DNA of 64,000 nt from Nonomuraea turcica. Its GTDB lineage: Bacteria; Actinomycetota; Actinomycetes; Streptosporangiales; Streptosporangiaceae. The translations under genes and the position numbers were made by a program. The stretch spans positions 496,001 through 560,000 of the forward strand of contig NZ_JAUZQF010000003.1 of assembly GCF_030718205.1 (NCBI RefSeq), read 5' to 3'. Position 1 is the first letter of the stretch; the number at the start of each line of letters is the position of its first letter. This document shows, one piece after another, positions 1 through 8,427 of this stretch. Under the pieces are notes generated by a model. It made no database searches, was not told the DNA's origin, and saw nothing but the letters and a program-made list of their open reading frames with translations.

Positions 1-1
1 C

Positions 2-70
2 CTCAGCGGGCCCAACCTCCGCGCACTGACGCTCACGCAGCTGTCGCACCTGCTTGAAAGGAAGAAGTGA
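2..70 (+). CDS. 3' end of an unidentified protein (partial)
   Basis: An open frame enters from the left edge and ends with TGA at 68-70, giving the last 22 residues of a protein that finishes ...SHLLERKK. Its stop overlaps the ATG of the next gene (TGATG), which suggests translational coupling and membership of the same quinate/shikimate operon. The fragment is too short to assign. It does not look like the C-terminus of a type II 3-dehydroquinate dehydratase, the enzyme one might expect here. Confidence 0.5.
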   Translation, partial: LSGPNLRALTLTQLSHLLERKK

Positions 71-915
71 TGGCCTCGTTCCTGGTGGGGTTGATCGGCT
101 CGGGCATCGGCCCCTCCTTGAGCCCGCCGCTGCACGAGCAGGAGGCCGGACACCACGGGTTGCACTATGTCTATCGGCTGCTCGACACCGACCGCCTGGG
201 GTGTGACGTGGGGGAGCTGGTCCGCACGGCCCGCCGGTTCGGCTACGACGGGCTCAACATCACGCATCCCTGCAAGCAGGCCGTCATCCCGCACCTGGAC
301 GAGCTGTCGCCGGACGCCGCCACGCTGGGCGCGGTCAACACCGTGGTCTTCGACGGCGAGCGGGCCGTCGGGCACAACACCGACTGGACGGGCTTCGCCG
401 AGTCGTTCGCGCGGGGCCTGCCCGATGCCCCGACCCACCAGGTCGTGCAGCTCGGCGCCGGCGGCGCGGGAGCCGCGGTCGCGCATGCGCTGCTCACGAT
501 GGGCGCCGACCAGATCACCGTCGTCGACGCGGACCCGGCGCGAGCGCGCGCCCTCGCCGGCGAGCTGGCCGCCCGCTTCGGCGCCGGGCGTGCATGCCAT
601 GCGCTCCCGGCCGAGCTGCCGGAGCTCCTGGCCCAGGCCGAAGGTCTGGTGCACGCGACCCCGACCGGGATGGCCCATCATCCCGGCCTGCCGCTGCCGG
701 CCGAGCTGCTCCACCCCGGGTTGTGGGTGGCCGACATCGTCTACCGGCCGCTGGAGACCGAGCTGCTGCGGCACGCGCGGGCCGCGGGATGCCGGACGCT
801 GGATGGCGGCGGCATGGTCGTCTTCCAGGCCGTACACGCGTTCAGGCTGTTCACCGGCCGCGAGCCGGACGCCGAGCGGATGCTCGCCCACCTGACCGAT
901 CTCATCGCCGTCTGA
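70..915 (+). CDS. aroE: Shikimate/quinate 5-dehydrogenase (AroE family)
   Basis: NAD(P)-dependent dehydrogenase linking shikimate (or quinate) to its 3-dehydro form. The 281 residues match the family length. The N-terminal substrate domain has S-x-S in GPSLSPPLHE, the catalytic lysine in NITHPCKQ and the GAVNTV and NTDW motifs. The nucleotide domain begins with LGAGGAGAA near residue 128, and the C-terminus has GGGMVVFQAVHAF. I chose ATG at 70 because GAAAGGAAG lies just upstream; GTG at 67 is also in frame. Its neighbour, a dehydroshikimate dehydratase, argues for a catabolic quinate/shikimate role (like Corynebacterium QsuD) rather than the biosynthetic copy. Which substrate it prefers cannot be read from the sequence. 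Confidence 0.88.
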   Translation: MASFLVGLIGSGIGPSLSPPLHEQEAGHHGLHYVYRLLDTDRLGCDVGELVRTARRFGYDGLNITHPCKQAVIPHLDELSPDAATLGAVNTVVFDGERAVGHNTDWTGFAESFARGLPDAPTHQVVQLGAGGAGAAVAHALLTMGADQITVVDADPARARALAGELAARFGAGRACHALPAELPELLAQAEGLVHATPTGMAHHPGLPLPAELLHPGLWVADIVYRPLETELLRHARAAGCRTLDGGGMVVFQAVHAFRLFTGREPDAERMLAHLTDLIAV

Positions 916-925
916 AGGAGGAAGC

Positions 926-2653
926 GTGCGTAAGTCCATCGCCACCGTGTCGGTGAGCGGCACTCTCACGGAGAAACTGGAGGCGATCGCCGCCGCCGGG
1001 TTCGACGGGGTGGAGATCTTCGAGAACGACCTGCTGGCCTGCCCGCTGTCGCCGGAGGAGGTCCGGGCCAGGGCCGCCGACCTCGGGCTCGGCATCGACC
1101 TCTACCAGCCCTTCCGTGACTTCGAGGCGGTGCCTGCCGAGGTGCTGGCGCGCAATCTGCGCCGGGCCGAGCACAAGTTCCGGCTCATGGAGCGCCTCGG
1201 CGCGGACCTGCTGCTGGTCTGCTCGAACGTCTCCCCGTCGGCGATCGGCGACGACGAGCTGGCCGCCGAACAGCTGCGCCTGCTGGCCGAGCGGGCCGCC
1301 GAGCACGGCATCCGCATCGCGTACGAGGCGCTCGCCTGGGGGCGGCACGTCAACGAGTATCTACACGCCTGGCGTATCGTCCGCCTGGCCGATCATCCCA
1401 GCCTCGGCACCTGCCTGGACAGTTTTCACATCCTCTCGCGTGGCTCCGACCCGATCGGCATCGAGGCCATCCCCGGGGAGAAGATCTTCTTCCTGCAGCT
1501 CGCCGACGCTCCGCTGCTGGCCATGGACGTGCTGCAGTGGAGCCGCCACTACCGCTGTTTCCCTGGACAGGGCAGCTTCGACCTGGACGGGCTGGTCGCC
1601 AGCGTGCGGCGCACGGGCTACGCCGGGCCGCTGTCGCTGGAGGTGTTCAACGACGTCTTCCGCCAGGCGTCGGCGCAGCGCACCGCGCTGGACGGCATGC
1701 GCTCGCTCATCGCCCTGGAGCAGAGCCTGACCGGCGTGACGCACCCGGCCGTGCCCACCGGCTTCGCCTTCGCCGAGCTGGCCGACAGCGGCTCGCTGGG
1801 TGGGGTGCTGGCCGCGCTCGGCTTCGCGCGTACGGGGACGCATCCCACGAAACCGGTTGAGCTGTGGGAGCAGGGTGGCGCGCGGCTGCTGCTCAACGCC
1901 ACCGGAGCCGACCCCGCACTCATCGCCCTCGGCCTGGACAGCCCGGACCCAGCGGGCGCGGCCAAGCACGCCGAGTCGCTGCTGTCACCGGTCCTGCCGC
2001 GCGAGCGCGCCCCCGAGGAGGCCAAGCTGCAGGCGGTGGCCGCGCCGGACGGCACCGAGATCTTCTTCTGCGACGACGCCTGGCTCGCCGACTTCGCCCC
2101 CTCGGGACCGGTGGCCGGCCCGGTCACCGGCATCGACCACGTGGCCCTCACCCAGCCGTGGCACTACTTCGACGAGGCCGAGCTCTTCTACCGCAGCGTG
2201 CTCGGGCTGCGCCCGCAGGAGAGCCTGGAACTGCCCGACCCGTACGGCCTGCTGCGCAGTAAGGCCATGTCGGGTCCCGACAGCGTGGTCCGTATGGTGC
2301 TGAACGTCGCCCAGGTCGGCGCCGGCGGCCTCCCATGGCAGCACGTAGCGCTGGCCTGCGATGACGTCCTGGCCGTCGCCCGCAGGCTGCGAAAGGAGCA
2401 TCCCGGTCTGCTCCTGCCGATCCCCGGCAACTACTACGACGACCTGGAGGCCCGCCACAGGGTCGATCCCGAGTTGCGTCACCTCGGCGTGCTCTACGAC
2501 CGGGACGAGCACGGTGGCGAGTTCCTGCACCTGTACACCGTCACCGTGGGCCGGGTCTTCTTCGAGATCGTCCAGCGGATCGGTGGATACCAGGGCTACG
2601 GGGCAGGCAACGCCCCCATCCGGCTCGCCGTGCAGCACGCGGGAGGTCACTAG
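926..2653 (+). CDS. 3-dehydroshikimate dehydratase, TIM barrel plus HPPD-like domain
   Basis: Predicted to convert 3-dehydroshikimate to protocatechuate, feeding the beta-ketoadipate route (QuiC/QsuB type). The 575 residues form two parts. Residues about 1-285 are a xylose-isomerase-like TIM barrel with metal-ligand candidates such as Glu in LSLEVFND. Residues about 290-575 resemble 4-hydroxyphenylpyruvate dioxygenase/VOC domains, with His in GIDHVAL (about 402), His in WQHVALACDD (about 470) and Glu in FFEIVQR (about 546), so a complete His-His-Glu metal triad is present. GTG start with GGAGG spaced 5 bases upstream; 10 bp after aroE, so the same operon. The role of the second domain in this family is not settled. 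Confidence 0.85.
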   Translation: MRKSIATVSVSGTLTEKLEAIAAAGFDGVEIFENDLLACPLSPEEVRARAADLGLGIDLYQPFRDFEAVPAEVLARNLRRAEHKFRLMERLGADLLLVCSNVSPSAIGDDELAAEQLRLLAERAAEHGIRIAYEALAWGRHVNEYLHAWRIVRLADHPSLGTCLDSFHILSRGSDPIGIEAIPGEKIFFLQLADAPLLAMDVLQWSRHYRCFPGQGSFDLDGLVASVRRTGYAGPLSLEVFNDVFRQASAQRTALDGMRSLIALEQSLTGVTHPAVPTGFAFAELADSGSLGGVLAALGFARTGTHPTKPVELWEQGGARLLLNATGADPALIALGLDSPDPAGAAKHAESLLSPVLPRERAPEEAKLQAVAAPDGTEIFFCDDAWLADFAPSGPVAGPVTGIDHVALTQPWHYFDEAELFYRSVLGLRPQESLELPDPYGLLRSKAMSGPDSVVRMVLNVAQVGAGGLPWQHVALACDDVLAVARRLRKEHPGLLLPIPGNYYDDLEARHRVDPELRHLGVLYDRDEHGGEFLHLYTVTVGRVFFEIVQRIGGYQGYGAGNAPIRLAVQHAGGH

Positions 2654-2662
2654 GATGGGCGA

Positions 2663-3394
2663 ATGACCTCTCAACCCGCCGCCGCGTCCCATGTGCCCAG
2701 GTCCGGCACGACGCCTGATGTGCCCGGGTCCGGCACGACCGTACGTGTGCCCGGGTCCGGCACGACCGAGCGCCAGCGGGATGCCGAGCGCACCAAGGCG
2801 GAGATCCTCGAGGTCGCGCAGCAGGAGTTCGCCCGGCACGGCTACGCGGGGGCGCGGGTGGATGAGATCGCCGCCCGCATGCGCACGACCAAGCGCATGA
2901 TCTACTACTACTTCGGCAGCAAGGAGCGGCTCTACATCGCGGTCCTGGAGAAGGCCTACGCCGAGGTCCGGGAGATGGAGCGGACGATCGAGGTGGAGCA
3001 CCTGGCCCCGGTGGAGGCCATCCGCGCGCTGGCCGAGCTCACCTTCGACCACCACGACCTGCACCGCGACTTCATCAAGCTGGTCGCGATCGAGAACATC
3101 CACCAGGCCGAGCACATCCGCAAGTCGGAGGCCCTCGCCGGCCTCGGCACGCCCGTGCTCGATCTCATCTCGCGCATCCTCGACGCCGGCACGGCGAGCG
3201 GTGACTTCGTCACCGAGGCCGACGCCATCGACGTGCACATGCTGATCAGCTCGTTCTGCTTCTTCCGGGTGGCCAACCAGCACACGTTCGGGGCGCTGTT
3301 CGGACGGGACATGACCGCGCCCGAGCACCGTGCCCGCTTGCGCGCGATGGTGGGGGATGCGGTCGTGGCCTATCTTCGGGGCGCGGGCGCCTGA
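2663..3394 (+). CDS. TetR-family regulator with repeat-expanded N-terminus
   Basis: Transcriptional repressor of 243 residues. The HTH lies at about residues 40-90 (GYAGARVDEIAARM, then TTKRMIYYYFGSKERLY, the typical recognition helix region). The C-terminal ligand domain is of the usual TetR length. It is unusual in having a 35-residue leader containing three 9-residue repeats (VPxSGTTxx) encoded by 27-bp direct repeats. It follows the dehydratase by 9 bp and is probably co-transcribed. A 26-bp palindrome in front of the next gene and in front of the Liv operon is its likely operator, so it may control both uptake systems; that link is inferred. Confidence 0.85.
   Translation: MTSQPAAASHVPRSGTTPDVPGSGTTVRVPGSGTTERQRDAERTKAEILEVAQQEFARHGYAGARVDEIAARMRTTKRMIYYYFGSKERLYIAVLEKAYAEVREMERTIEVEHLAPVEAIRALAELTFDHHDLHRDFIKLVAIENIHQAEHIRKSEALAGLGTPVLDLISRILDAGTASGDFVTEADAIDVHMLISSFCFFRVANQHTFGALFGRDMTAPEHRARLRAMVGDAVVAYLRGAGA
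2691..2771 (+). repeat. Three tandem 27-bp repeats with palindromic core
   Basis: Units begin at 2691, 2718 and 2745. Each contains the 17-bp core GTGCC-CGGGTCC-GGCAC (first unit CAGGTCC), an inverted repeat with a 7-base loop. The repeats are in frame in the TetR gene and encode VPxSGTT units. The same architecture with a different, compensated stem occurs at 13419-13472. Confidence 0.85.
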
Positions 3395-3430
3395 TCCTGG
3401 TTCGCGTGCTTAATCCTGCGGCAACACCCT

Positions 3431-3456
3431 TGTAATGTACGAACCGGTGAGTTAGT
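3431..3456. promoter_or_regulatory. 26-bp operator candidate before the MHS transporter
   Basis: Read on the minus strand this fits ACTAA-N2-CAC-N6-GT(a)-N2-TTA(ca), the same spacing as the better palindrome at 12268-12293 before the Liv operon. It lies 47 bp upstream of the transporter start and just downstream of the TetR gene, which is the most likely binder. Confidence 0.55.
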
Positions 3457-3502
3457 TTCCTGTCACCGCACTCCCCCCGACGGTCACCGTGAGGAGCATA
3501 TT

Positions 3503-4810
3503 GTGACGGTGCAGGGCAAACCCCGCAAAGCGGCCATTGCGGCCTGGATCGGTAGTGCCTTGGAGTACTACGACTTCTTCATCTACGGCACCGCGGCCGC
3601 GCTGGTCTTCAACAAGATCTTCTTCCCGTCCTCCGCGCCCGCCACCGGTACGCTGCTCGCGCTGGCCACGTTCGGCGTCGGTTATCTGGCCAGGCCCGTG
3701 GGCGCCTTCGTCCTCGGGCACATCGGCGACAAGTTCGGCCGCAAGCGGGTGCTGGTCACCACGCTGGTGATGATGGGCGGCTCCACGTTCCTGGTCGGCT
3801 GCCTGCCCACCTACGACCAGGTCGGCGTGCTCGCGCCGATCCTGCTCGTGGTGCTGCGCCTGATGCAGGGCTTCTCCGTCTCGGGCGAGCAGGCGGGCGC
3901 CAACTCCATGACGCTGGAGCACGCCCCCGAAGACCGGCGCGCCTACTACACCAGCTTCACCCTCAACGGCACGCAGGCCGGTCAGATCATCGCCACCGCG
4001 ATCTTCCTGCCGATCGCCGCGCTGCCCGAGGACCAGCTCCTGAGCTGGGGCTGGCGGGTGCCGTTCTGGCTGAGCGTCATGGTGGCGGTGGTCGGGCTGG
4101 TCATCCGGCGCACGCTGGAGGAGACGCCCGCGTTCGAGCAGGAGGTCGCCACCAACACCGTGGCGAAGATGCCCCTCGCCGTGCTCTTCCGCGAGCAGTG
4201 GCGCGACGTGCTGCGCGTGGTCGTCGCCGCGGTCATCGCCTCGGTCAGCACGATCTTCACCGTGCACGCCCTGTCCTACGCGGTCAACACCATGGGCCTG
4301 GAGCGCACCCCGATGTTGTGGGTCGGCGTGCTGGCCAACGTCGCCGCGGTGATCACGATCCCGCTCTGGGGCAGGCTGTCGGACCGGGTCGGCCGCAAGC
4401 CGGTGTTCATCGGCGGCTCGCTGGGCTGCGCGGTGCTGATGTTCGTCTACCTGTGGTCGATCTCCGCCGGAAACCTCTTCCTGATCTTCGTGGCGGGCAT
4501 CGTGATGTTCGGCATCGTGCACAGCGCCACCAGTGCCGTGTGGCCCTCGTTCTACGGCGAGATGTTCACCACGCGGGTCCGCCTGTCCGGCATGGCGATC
4601 GGCACCCAGATCGGCTTCGCCATCGCCGGCTTCGCGCCCACGGTGGCCACCGCGGTGGCCGGCACCGGCCCGGAGAGCTGGCTCGGCGTCTCGATCATCA
4701 CCGCGGTGGTGTGCCTGGTGAACGTGGCCGCGGTCGCGACCGCCAAGGAGACCTACCGGGTGCCGACCGAGCAGCTCGGCGTCAAGCTGCCGGGGCGGGT
4801 GAAGGTATGA
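3503..4810 (+). CDS. MHS-family MFS transporter, shikimate/dicarboxylate-type proton symporter
   Basis: Twelve-helix inner-membrane symporter of 435 residues, of the metabolite:H+ symporter branch (ShiA, KgtP, ProP relatives). The N-terminus AAIAAWIGSALEYYDFFIYG is typical of this branch, as are the loop motifs GDKFGRKRVL after TM2 and LSDRVGRKPVF after TM8. Beside AroE and dehydroshikimate dehydratase genes, the likely substrate is shikimate, quinate or a related ring acid; this is inferred from context. GTG start with GAGGAG about 8 bases upstream. It overlaps the next gene by ATGA and has its own 108-bp promoter region with an operator-like palindrome. Confidence 0.82.
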   Translation: MTVQGKPRKAAIAAWIGSALEYYDFFIYGTAAALVFNKIFFPSSAPATGTLLALATFGVGYLARPVGAFVLGHIGDKFGRKRVLVTTLVMMGGSTFLVGCLPTYDQVGVLAPILLVVLRLMQGFSVSGEQAGANSMTLEHAPEDRRAYYTSFTLNGTQAGQIIATAIFLPIAALPEDQLLSWGWRVPFWLSVMVAVVGLVIRRTLEETPAFEQEVATNTVAKMPLAVLFREQWRDVLRVVVAAVIASVSTIFTVHALSYAVNTMGLERTPMLWVGVLANVAAVITIPLWGRLSDRVGRKPVFIGGSLGCAVLMFVYLWSISAGNLFLIFVAGIVMFGIVHSATSAVWPSFYGEMFTTRVRLSGMAIGTQIGFAIAGFAPTVATAVAGTGPESWLGVSIITAVVCLVNVAAVATAKETYRVPTEQLGVKLPGRVKV

Positions 4811-5583
4811 GCGGCTGGCGCGTCCACGCCGTACGCTACGCCCAGCGCGACGCCCGTCGCGGCGAGCACTTCCACGGCTACGAGCCCGGCGGGGAGAGCT
4901 CCCACCCGACCGCCTACTACGTCTGGCTGGCGGTCTCCGGCGAGCACACGGTCGTCGTCGACACCGGCATCGCGCCGGAGCGGGCGGCGCGCGTCGAGGG
5001 AATCGACTACCGCTGCTCGCCCGTCGAGGCCCTGGCCGAGCTGGGCGTCGCCGCCGAGTCGGTCGATTACGTGGTGCTGACCCACCTGCACTACGACCAC
5101 ACCGGCACCGCCCACGAGTTCCCCCGGGCCCGCTACGTCGTGCAGCAGGCCGAGCTCGACTACTGGACCGGCCCCTGGGCCGAGCGGATCACCCGCGAGC
5201 GCTGGCTGCTCAACGACCACGACCTCGCCCACCTGCGTTCCGCCCGCAAGGACGGGCGGGTGCAGGTGGTGGACGGCGACGCCTTCGTGGTGCCGGGCCT
5301 GAGCGTGCACCTGGTCGGCGGGCACACCGCGGGCATGCAGGTGGTGCGGGTCGCCACCGCCCGCGGGCCCGTGGTGCTGGCCTCTGACGCCAGCCACTTC
5401 TACGAGAACATCGAGAATGACCGTCCCTTCCCGATCCTGCACAGCATGACCGGGATGTACGGCGCCTTCGACCGCATCAAGGAGCTGGCCGGCGGCCCCG
5501 AACTGGTGGTCGCCGGCCATGATCCGCTGGTGCTCGAACGTTTCCCCCTGCTTGGGAGCGACGTCGCCGTGATCGCGCCCTAG
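4807..5583 (+). CDS. Metallo-beta-lactamase-fold hydrolase (N-acyl homoserine lactonase-like)
   Basis: Cytosolic zinc hydrolase of 258 residues. The metal-binding motif THLHYDHTG (HxHxDH) lies near residue 93, followed by GGHTAGMQ near 172, ASDASHF and the final AGHDPL histidine, which completes the dinuclear site. It resembles AHL-lactonase-type enzymes. In an operon with an MHS transporter and near a lactone-generating PQQ dehydrogenase, a role in hydrolysing a sugar-acid or cyclohexane-carboxylate lactone is as plausible as quorum quenching. Start ATG overlaps the transporter stop (ATGA at 4807-4810). Its TAG overlaps the stop of the convergent PQQ gene. Confidence 0.8.
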   Translation: MSGWRVHAVRYAQRDARRGEHFHGYEPGGESSHPTAYYVWLAVSGEHTVVVDTGIAPERAARVEGIDYRCSPVEALAELGVAAESVDYVVLTHLHYDHTGTAHEFPRARYVVQQAELDYWTGPWAERITRERWLLNDHDLAHLRSARKDGRVQVVDGDAFVVPGLSVHLVGGHTAGMQVVRVATARGPVVLASDASHFYENIENDRPFPILHSMTGMYGAFDRIKELAGGPELVVAGHDPLVLERFPLLGSDVAVIAP

Positions 5584-7655
5584 GCGGGCAGGACCTCGAT
5601 CTTGCCTGTCGGGCGTGGGCTGTGGCTGTCGTTGAAGAAGTATTCGCCGGGCTTGGTGAAGGTGTACTGGAACGACTCGCCCGGCTTGAGCCGGACGTCG
5701 AAGAGCCCTTCGAAGAACTGCGTGGCCCCGTGGACGTGCACGTTGTCGGCGGGATTGACGAAGGTGACGGTGGTGCCGGCCGGCACGCGCAGGTGGGTCG
5801 GCGCCATGGCGTTCACGGCCGTGGACTCGACCGTGCCCACCTGGCCGGTGGCGGAATCGTAGATGCGGGCGAGCACGACGGTGTTGTTCACAGCGCTTCC
5901 GTCCACCGGGCTTCCGGAGACCGGGCGGCGGACCACGGGTGCGGGCGGCGTGGCGGCCGGGGGCACGGTGCCGCCGAGTTTGAAGGCCCACAGGTGATCG
6001 CCGCGCGCCGCGGAGTTGCCGTACGGGATGCTGGTCCCGCCCGCGTAGACCGCGATGTACTGCTCGCCGTCGATCTCGTACGAGATGGGGCTGCTGCTGA
6101 CCGCGGCCCCGGTCTGCCAGCGCCACAGCTCACGGCCGTCCCGAGCGTCCAGGCACAGCAGGTTGCCGTCCGGCTGGCCGATGAAGAGCAGGTCGGAGGC
6201 GGTGGTGAGGATGCCGTTGCCGTGGGCCAGCGAGTACGGCATGTTCTTCTTCCACCGCACCCGGTTCGAGCTCGGATCGACGGCCACGACGCCGCCGGTC
6301 ATGTACTCGCCGGGCGGGCGCAGGCCGTTGGACGCCTCGGTGAGGGAGTGGGCGGCGGCGACGTAGCCGAAGCCGGTGTACACCAGGCGGGTGCTGTGGC
6401 TGTAGGACTGGTGGTTCCAGTCGGCGCCGCCACCGTGGCCCGGGATGGTCAGGATGGGCTCGTCCCAGTGCGGCGTGTACAGCGACCCGATCTTGTAGTT
6501 GGGCACGGCCCGGTGCGGGGCTCCGGGGATCTCGGTGCCGAGCGGCTGCCACACGGGGGTCTGCTCGGTCCAGCCGCCCTGGCGCGGGAACGGCTGCGTC
6601 GGCCACGTCTTCTGCCGCGGCTCCTGCGGCACGGGCACCTCGTCGATGCCCAGCGGGGCCGAGCCGTCGGCGCGGTCGAGGATGTAATACATGCCGGTCT
6701 TGCTGCCGTACACGACCAGCTTGCGCATCCGGCCCCGGACACGGGCGTCGAGCAGGACGGGCGCCATCACGTTGTCCATGTCCCAGATGTCGTGGTGGAT
6801 GGACTGGAAGTGCCAGCGGTAGGCGCCGGTCTTGAGATCCATGGCCACGATCGAGTTGGCGAACAGGTTCTGGCCGCCGCGCTCTGAGCCGTCCTGGGAG
6901 GAGCGGGCGCCCCTGGCGTTGCCGAACGTCCAGTAGACCAGCCCCAGCTCCGCGTCGATGGCGCAGTGCATCCAGGGCGTGGCCCCGCCCGTCTGCCAGG
7001 AGTCGCCCTCCCAGGTGTCACCGCCGACCTGGCCGGGGCTTGCCGTTCCCCAGAAGTGCCAGAGCAGGTCGCCGCTCTCGGCGTCGAAGGCGAGGGCCGC
7101 GCCGCGCGGGCCGTCGTTGGTGCCGCAGTAGAGCATGCCGTCGTGGTAGGTGACCGCGACCTTCTCCAGGTTGCCGTACCCATTGTGCTGCCGCTCCCAG
7201 ATCACCTGGCCGGTGCGCTGGTCGAGGGCGATGAGCCAGTTGTCGTTGCCGCAGGTGAAGACCTTGCCGGCGCCGACCGCCACCCCGCGCCGGGTGACCG
7301 CGCCGCGCGTCTGCGCGTACTTCCAGATCGTCGCGCCCGTGCGCCCGTCCACCGCGACGACGTTGCCGAGGGCCGACTCGATGTAGAGGATGCCGTCCAC
7401 GGCCACGGCGGTGCTCTGGCTGTTGCCCGCCATCAGCCCGCCCTCGATGTTCTTCACCCAGGCCGCCCGCAGCCGGCTGACGTTGCCCGGGTGCAGGTCG
7501 CGGAGCCCGGTGTGGCTCTGGTTCGCCAGGTTGCCGCCGACCTTCGGAAAGTTCCGGTCGGCGACCTTGGTGGCCGCGGAGACCGGCCTCTGCCCGGCTC
7601 CCGCGAGCGCGACGGCGGCGACGGCGCCCGCGAGTAACTCTCTGCGACGGACCAT
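5580..7655 (-). CDS. Tat-exported PQQ-dependent dehydrogenase with C-terminal cupredoxin-like domain
   Basis: Quinoprotein of about 691 residues that should oxidise an alcohol or polyol outside the cytoplasm. The start MVRRRELLAGAVAA is a twin-arginine signal, and PQQ loads in the exported fold. Repeated W-containing blades (ALDQRTGQVIWERQ, AFDAESGDLLWHFWG, CLDARDGRELWRWQTG) give the beta-propeller, and HDIWDMDNV carries the expected catalytic Asp region. No CxxCH haem motif or membrane anchor is present. The last about 80 residues look like a cupredoxin fold but lack copper ligands. I chose ATG at 7655 (GAAAGG 7 bases upstream) over an in-frame GTG at 7676. Its stop overlaps that of the convergent hydrolase. 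The quinate/shikimate context suggests a ring polyol as substrate, unproven. Confidence 0.82.
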   Translation of the reverse strand: MVRRRELLAGAVAAVALAGAGQRPVSAATKVADRNFPKVGGNLANQSHTGLRDLHPGNVSRLRAAWVKNIEGGLMAGNSQSTAVAVDGILYIESALGNVVAVDGRTGATIWKYAQTRGAVTRRGVAVGAGKVFTCGNDNWLIALDQRTGQVIWERQHNGYGNLEKVAVTYHDGMLYCGTNDGPRGAALAFDAESGDLLWHFWGTASPGQVGGDTWEGDSWQTGGATPWMHCAIDAELGLVYWTFGNARGARSSQDGSERGGQNLFANSIVAMDLKTGAYRWHFQSIHHDIWDMDNVMAPVLLDARVRGRMRKLVVYGSKTGMYYILDRADGSAPLGIDEVPVPQEPRQKTWPTQPFPRQGGWTEQTPVWQPLGTEIPGAPHRAVPNYKIGSLYTPHWDEPILTIPGHGGGADWNHQSYSHSTRLVYTGFGYVAAAHSLTEASNGLRPPGEYMTGGVVAVDPSSNRVRWKKNMPYSLAHGNGILTTASDLLFIGQPDGNLLCLDARDGRELWRWQTGAAVSSSPISYEIDGEQYIAVYAGGTSIPYGNSAARGDHLWAFKLGGTVPPAATPPAPVVRRPVSGSPVDGSAVNNTVVLARIYDSATGQVGTVESTAVNAMAPTHLRVPAGTTVTFVNPADNVHVHGATQFFEGLFDVRLKPGESFQYTFTKPGEYFFNDSHSPRPTGKIEVLPA

Positions 7656-7671
7656 GATCATCCTTTCACGT

Positions 7672-7684
7672 TCCACTATGTGGA
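7672..7684. promoter_or_regulatory. Palindrome TCCACTATGTGGA upstream of the PQQ gene
   Basis: A perfect 5-3-5 inverted repeat 17 bp upstream of the PQQ dehydrogenase start. It may be an operator; no regulator is assigned. Confidence 0.35.
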
Positions 7685-7725
7685 CTGTTGTATCCGACTG
7701 ATGGACGCACCATAGATTCGGGCTG

Positions 7726-8427
7726 TCACAGGCCGAGATAGATCCGCCGGACCTCGGGGTCGTTGCTCAGCTCCGCCGAGGTGCCGCGCGCGGCGATCTC
7801 ACCGTTCTCCATGACCAGGCAGGTGGTGGTGACGTCGAAGGTGAGCTTGGCGTTCTGCTCGACGAGCAGGATGGCCAGGCCGGCGGCGTTGAGCTTCTTG
7901 AGCACGCCGGCGATGTCCCCCACGAGCTTCGGCGACAGCCCCATCGAGGGCTCGTCCAGCAGCATCACCTTGGGCCGGCACATCATGGCCCGGCCGACGG
8001 ACAGCATCTGCTGCTGGCCGCCGGACAGGGCGCCGGCCAGCCTGCCCCGCATCTCGCCCAGCACCGGGAACAGCTCGTACACCTCGTCGATCGGGGTGCG
8101 TTTCCAGCTGCTGGTGTACGCGCCGAGCAACAGGTTCTTCTCCACGGTGAGCCCGGGAAAGACGTGCCTGCCCTCGGGGACGTAGCCGATGCCGTGCCGC
8201 ACCAAGGTGTGGGCGGGCGCGCGCAGCAGATCGTGCTCGCCGAAGCGGATGGTCGTGGCCTGGCGCGGTGCCAGGCCCATGACCGCCTTGAGGGTGGAGG
8301 TCTTGCCCGCTCCGTTCGCGCCGATGATGCCGAGCGACTGGCCGGGTTCGACGGTGAAGGACACGTCGTGGGCGGCACGGACGCCGCCGTAGTGAACCGA
8401 CAGTCCCTCCACGGTCAGCGTGGTCAT
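7726..8427 (-). CDS. livF: Branched-chain-amino-acid-type ABC transporter ATPase LivF
   Basis: Cytosolic ATPase of 233 residues, last gene of a Liv-type importer operon. Walker A GANGAGKT (about 38), signature LSGGQQQM, Walker B VMLLDEPS and the H-loop-equivalent LLVEQNA are all present, as is typical of LivF. ATG at 8427 overlaps the stop of the fused permease/ATPase gene (8424-8427). In actinomycetes and alpha-proteobacteria such systems often carry aromatic or other organic acids rather than leucine, which would suit the quinate/shikimate surroundings; the substrate is not visible in the sequence. Confidence 0.9.
   Translation of the reverse strand: MTTLTVEGLSVHYGGVRAAHDVSFTVEPGQSLGIIGANGAGKTSTLKAVMGLAPRQATTIRFGEHDLLRAPAHTLVRHGIGYVPEGRHVFPGLTVEKNLLLGAYTSSWKRTPIDEVYELFPVLGEMRGRLAGALSGGQQQMLSVGRAMMCRPKVMLLDEPSMGLSPKLVGDIAGVLKKLNAAGLAILLVEQNAKLTFDVTTTCLVMENGEIAARGTSAELSNDPEVRRIYLGL

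Noticed and set aside
2..70. Upstream fragment as type II 3-dehydroquinate dehydratase
   Set aside because: G-P-N-L occurs in it, but in that enzyme family this motif lies at the N-terminus, and here it is 20 residues from the stop.
529..545. Further copy of the GGACCCG-loop repeat inside aroE
   Set aside because: Only a 3-bp stem and no 27-bp period; consistent with chance in GC-rich coding sequence (DADPARA).
3452..4522. 356-residue minus-strand frame opposite the MHS transporter
   Set aside because: Composition (His, Asp, Arg, Gln) is that of an antisense shadow; the plus-strand transporter is clear.
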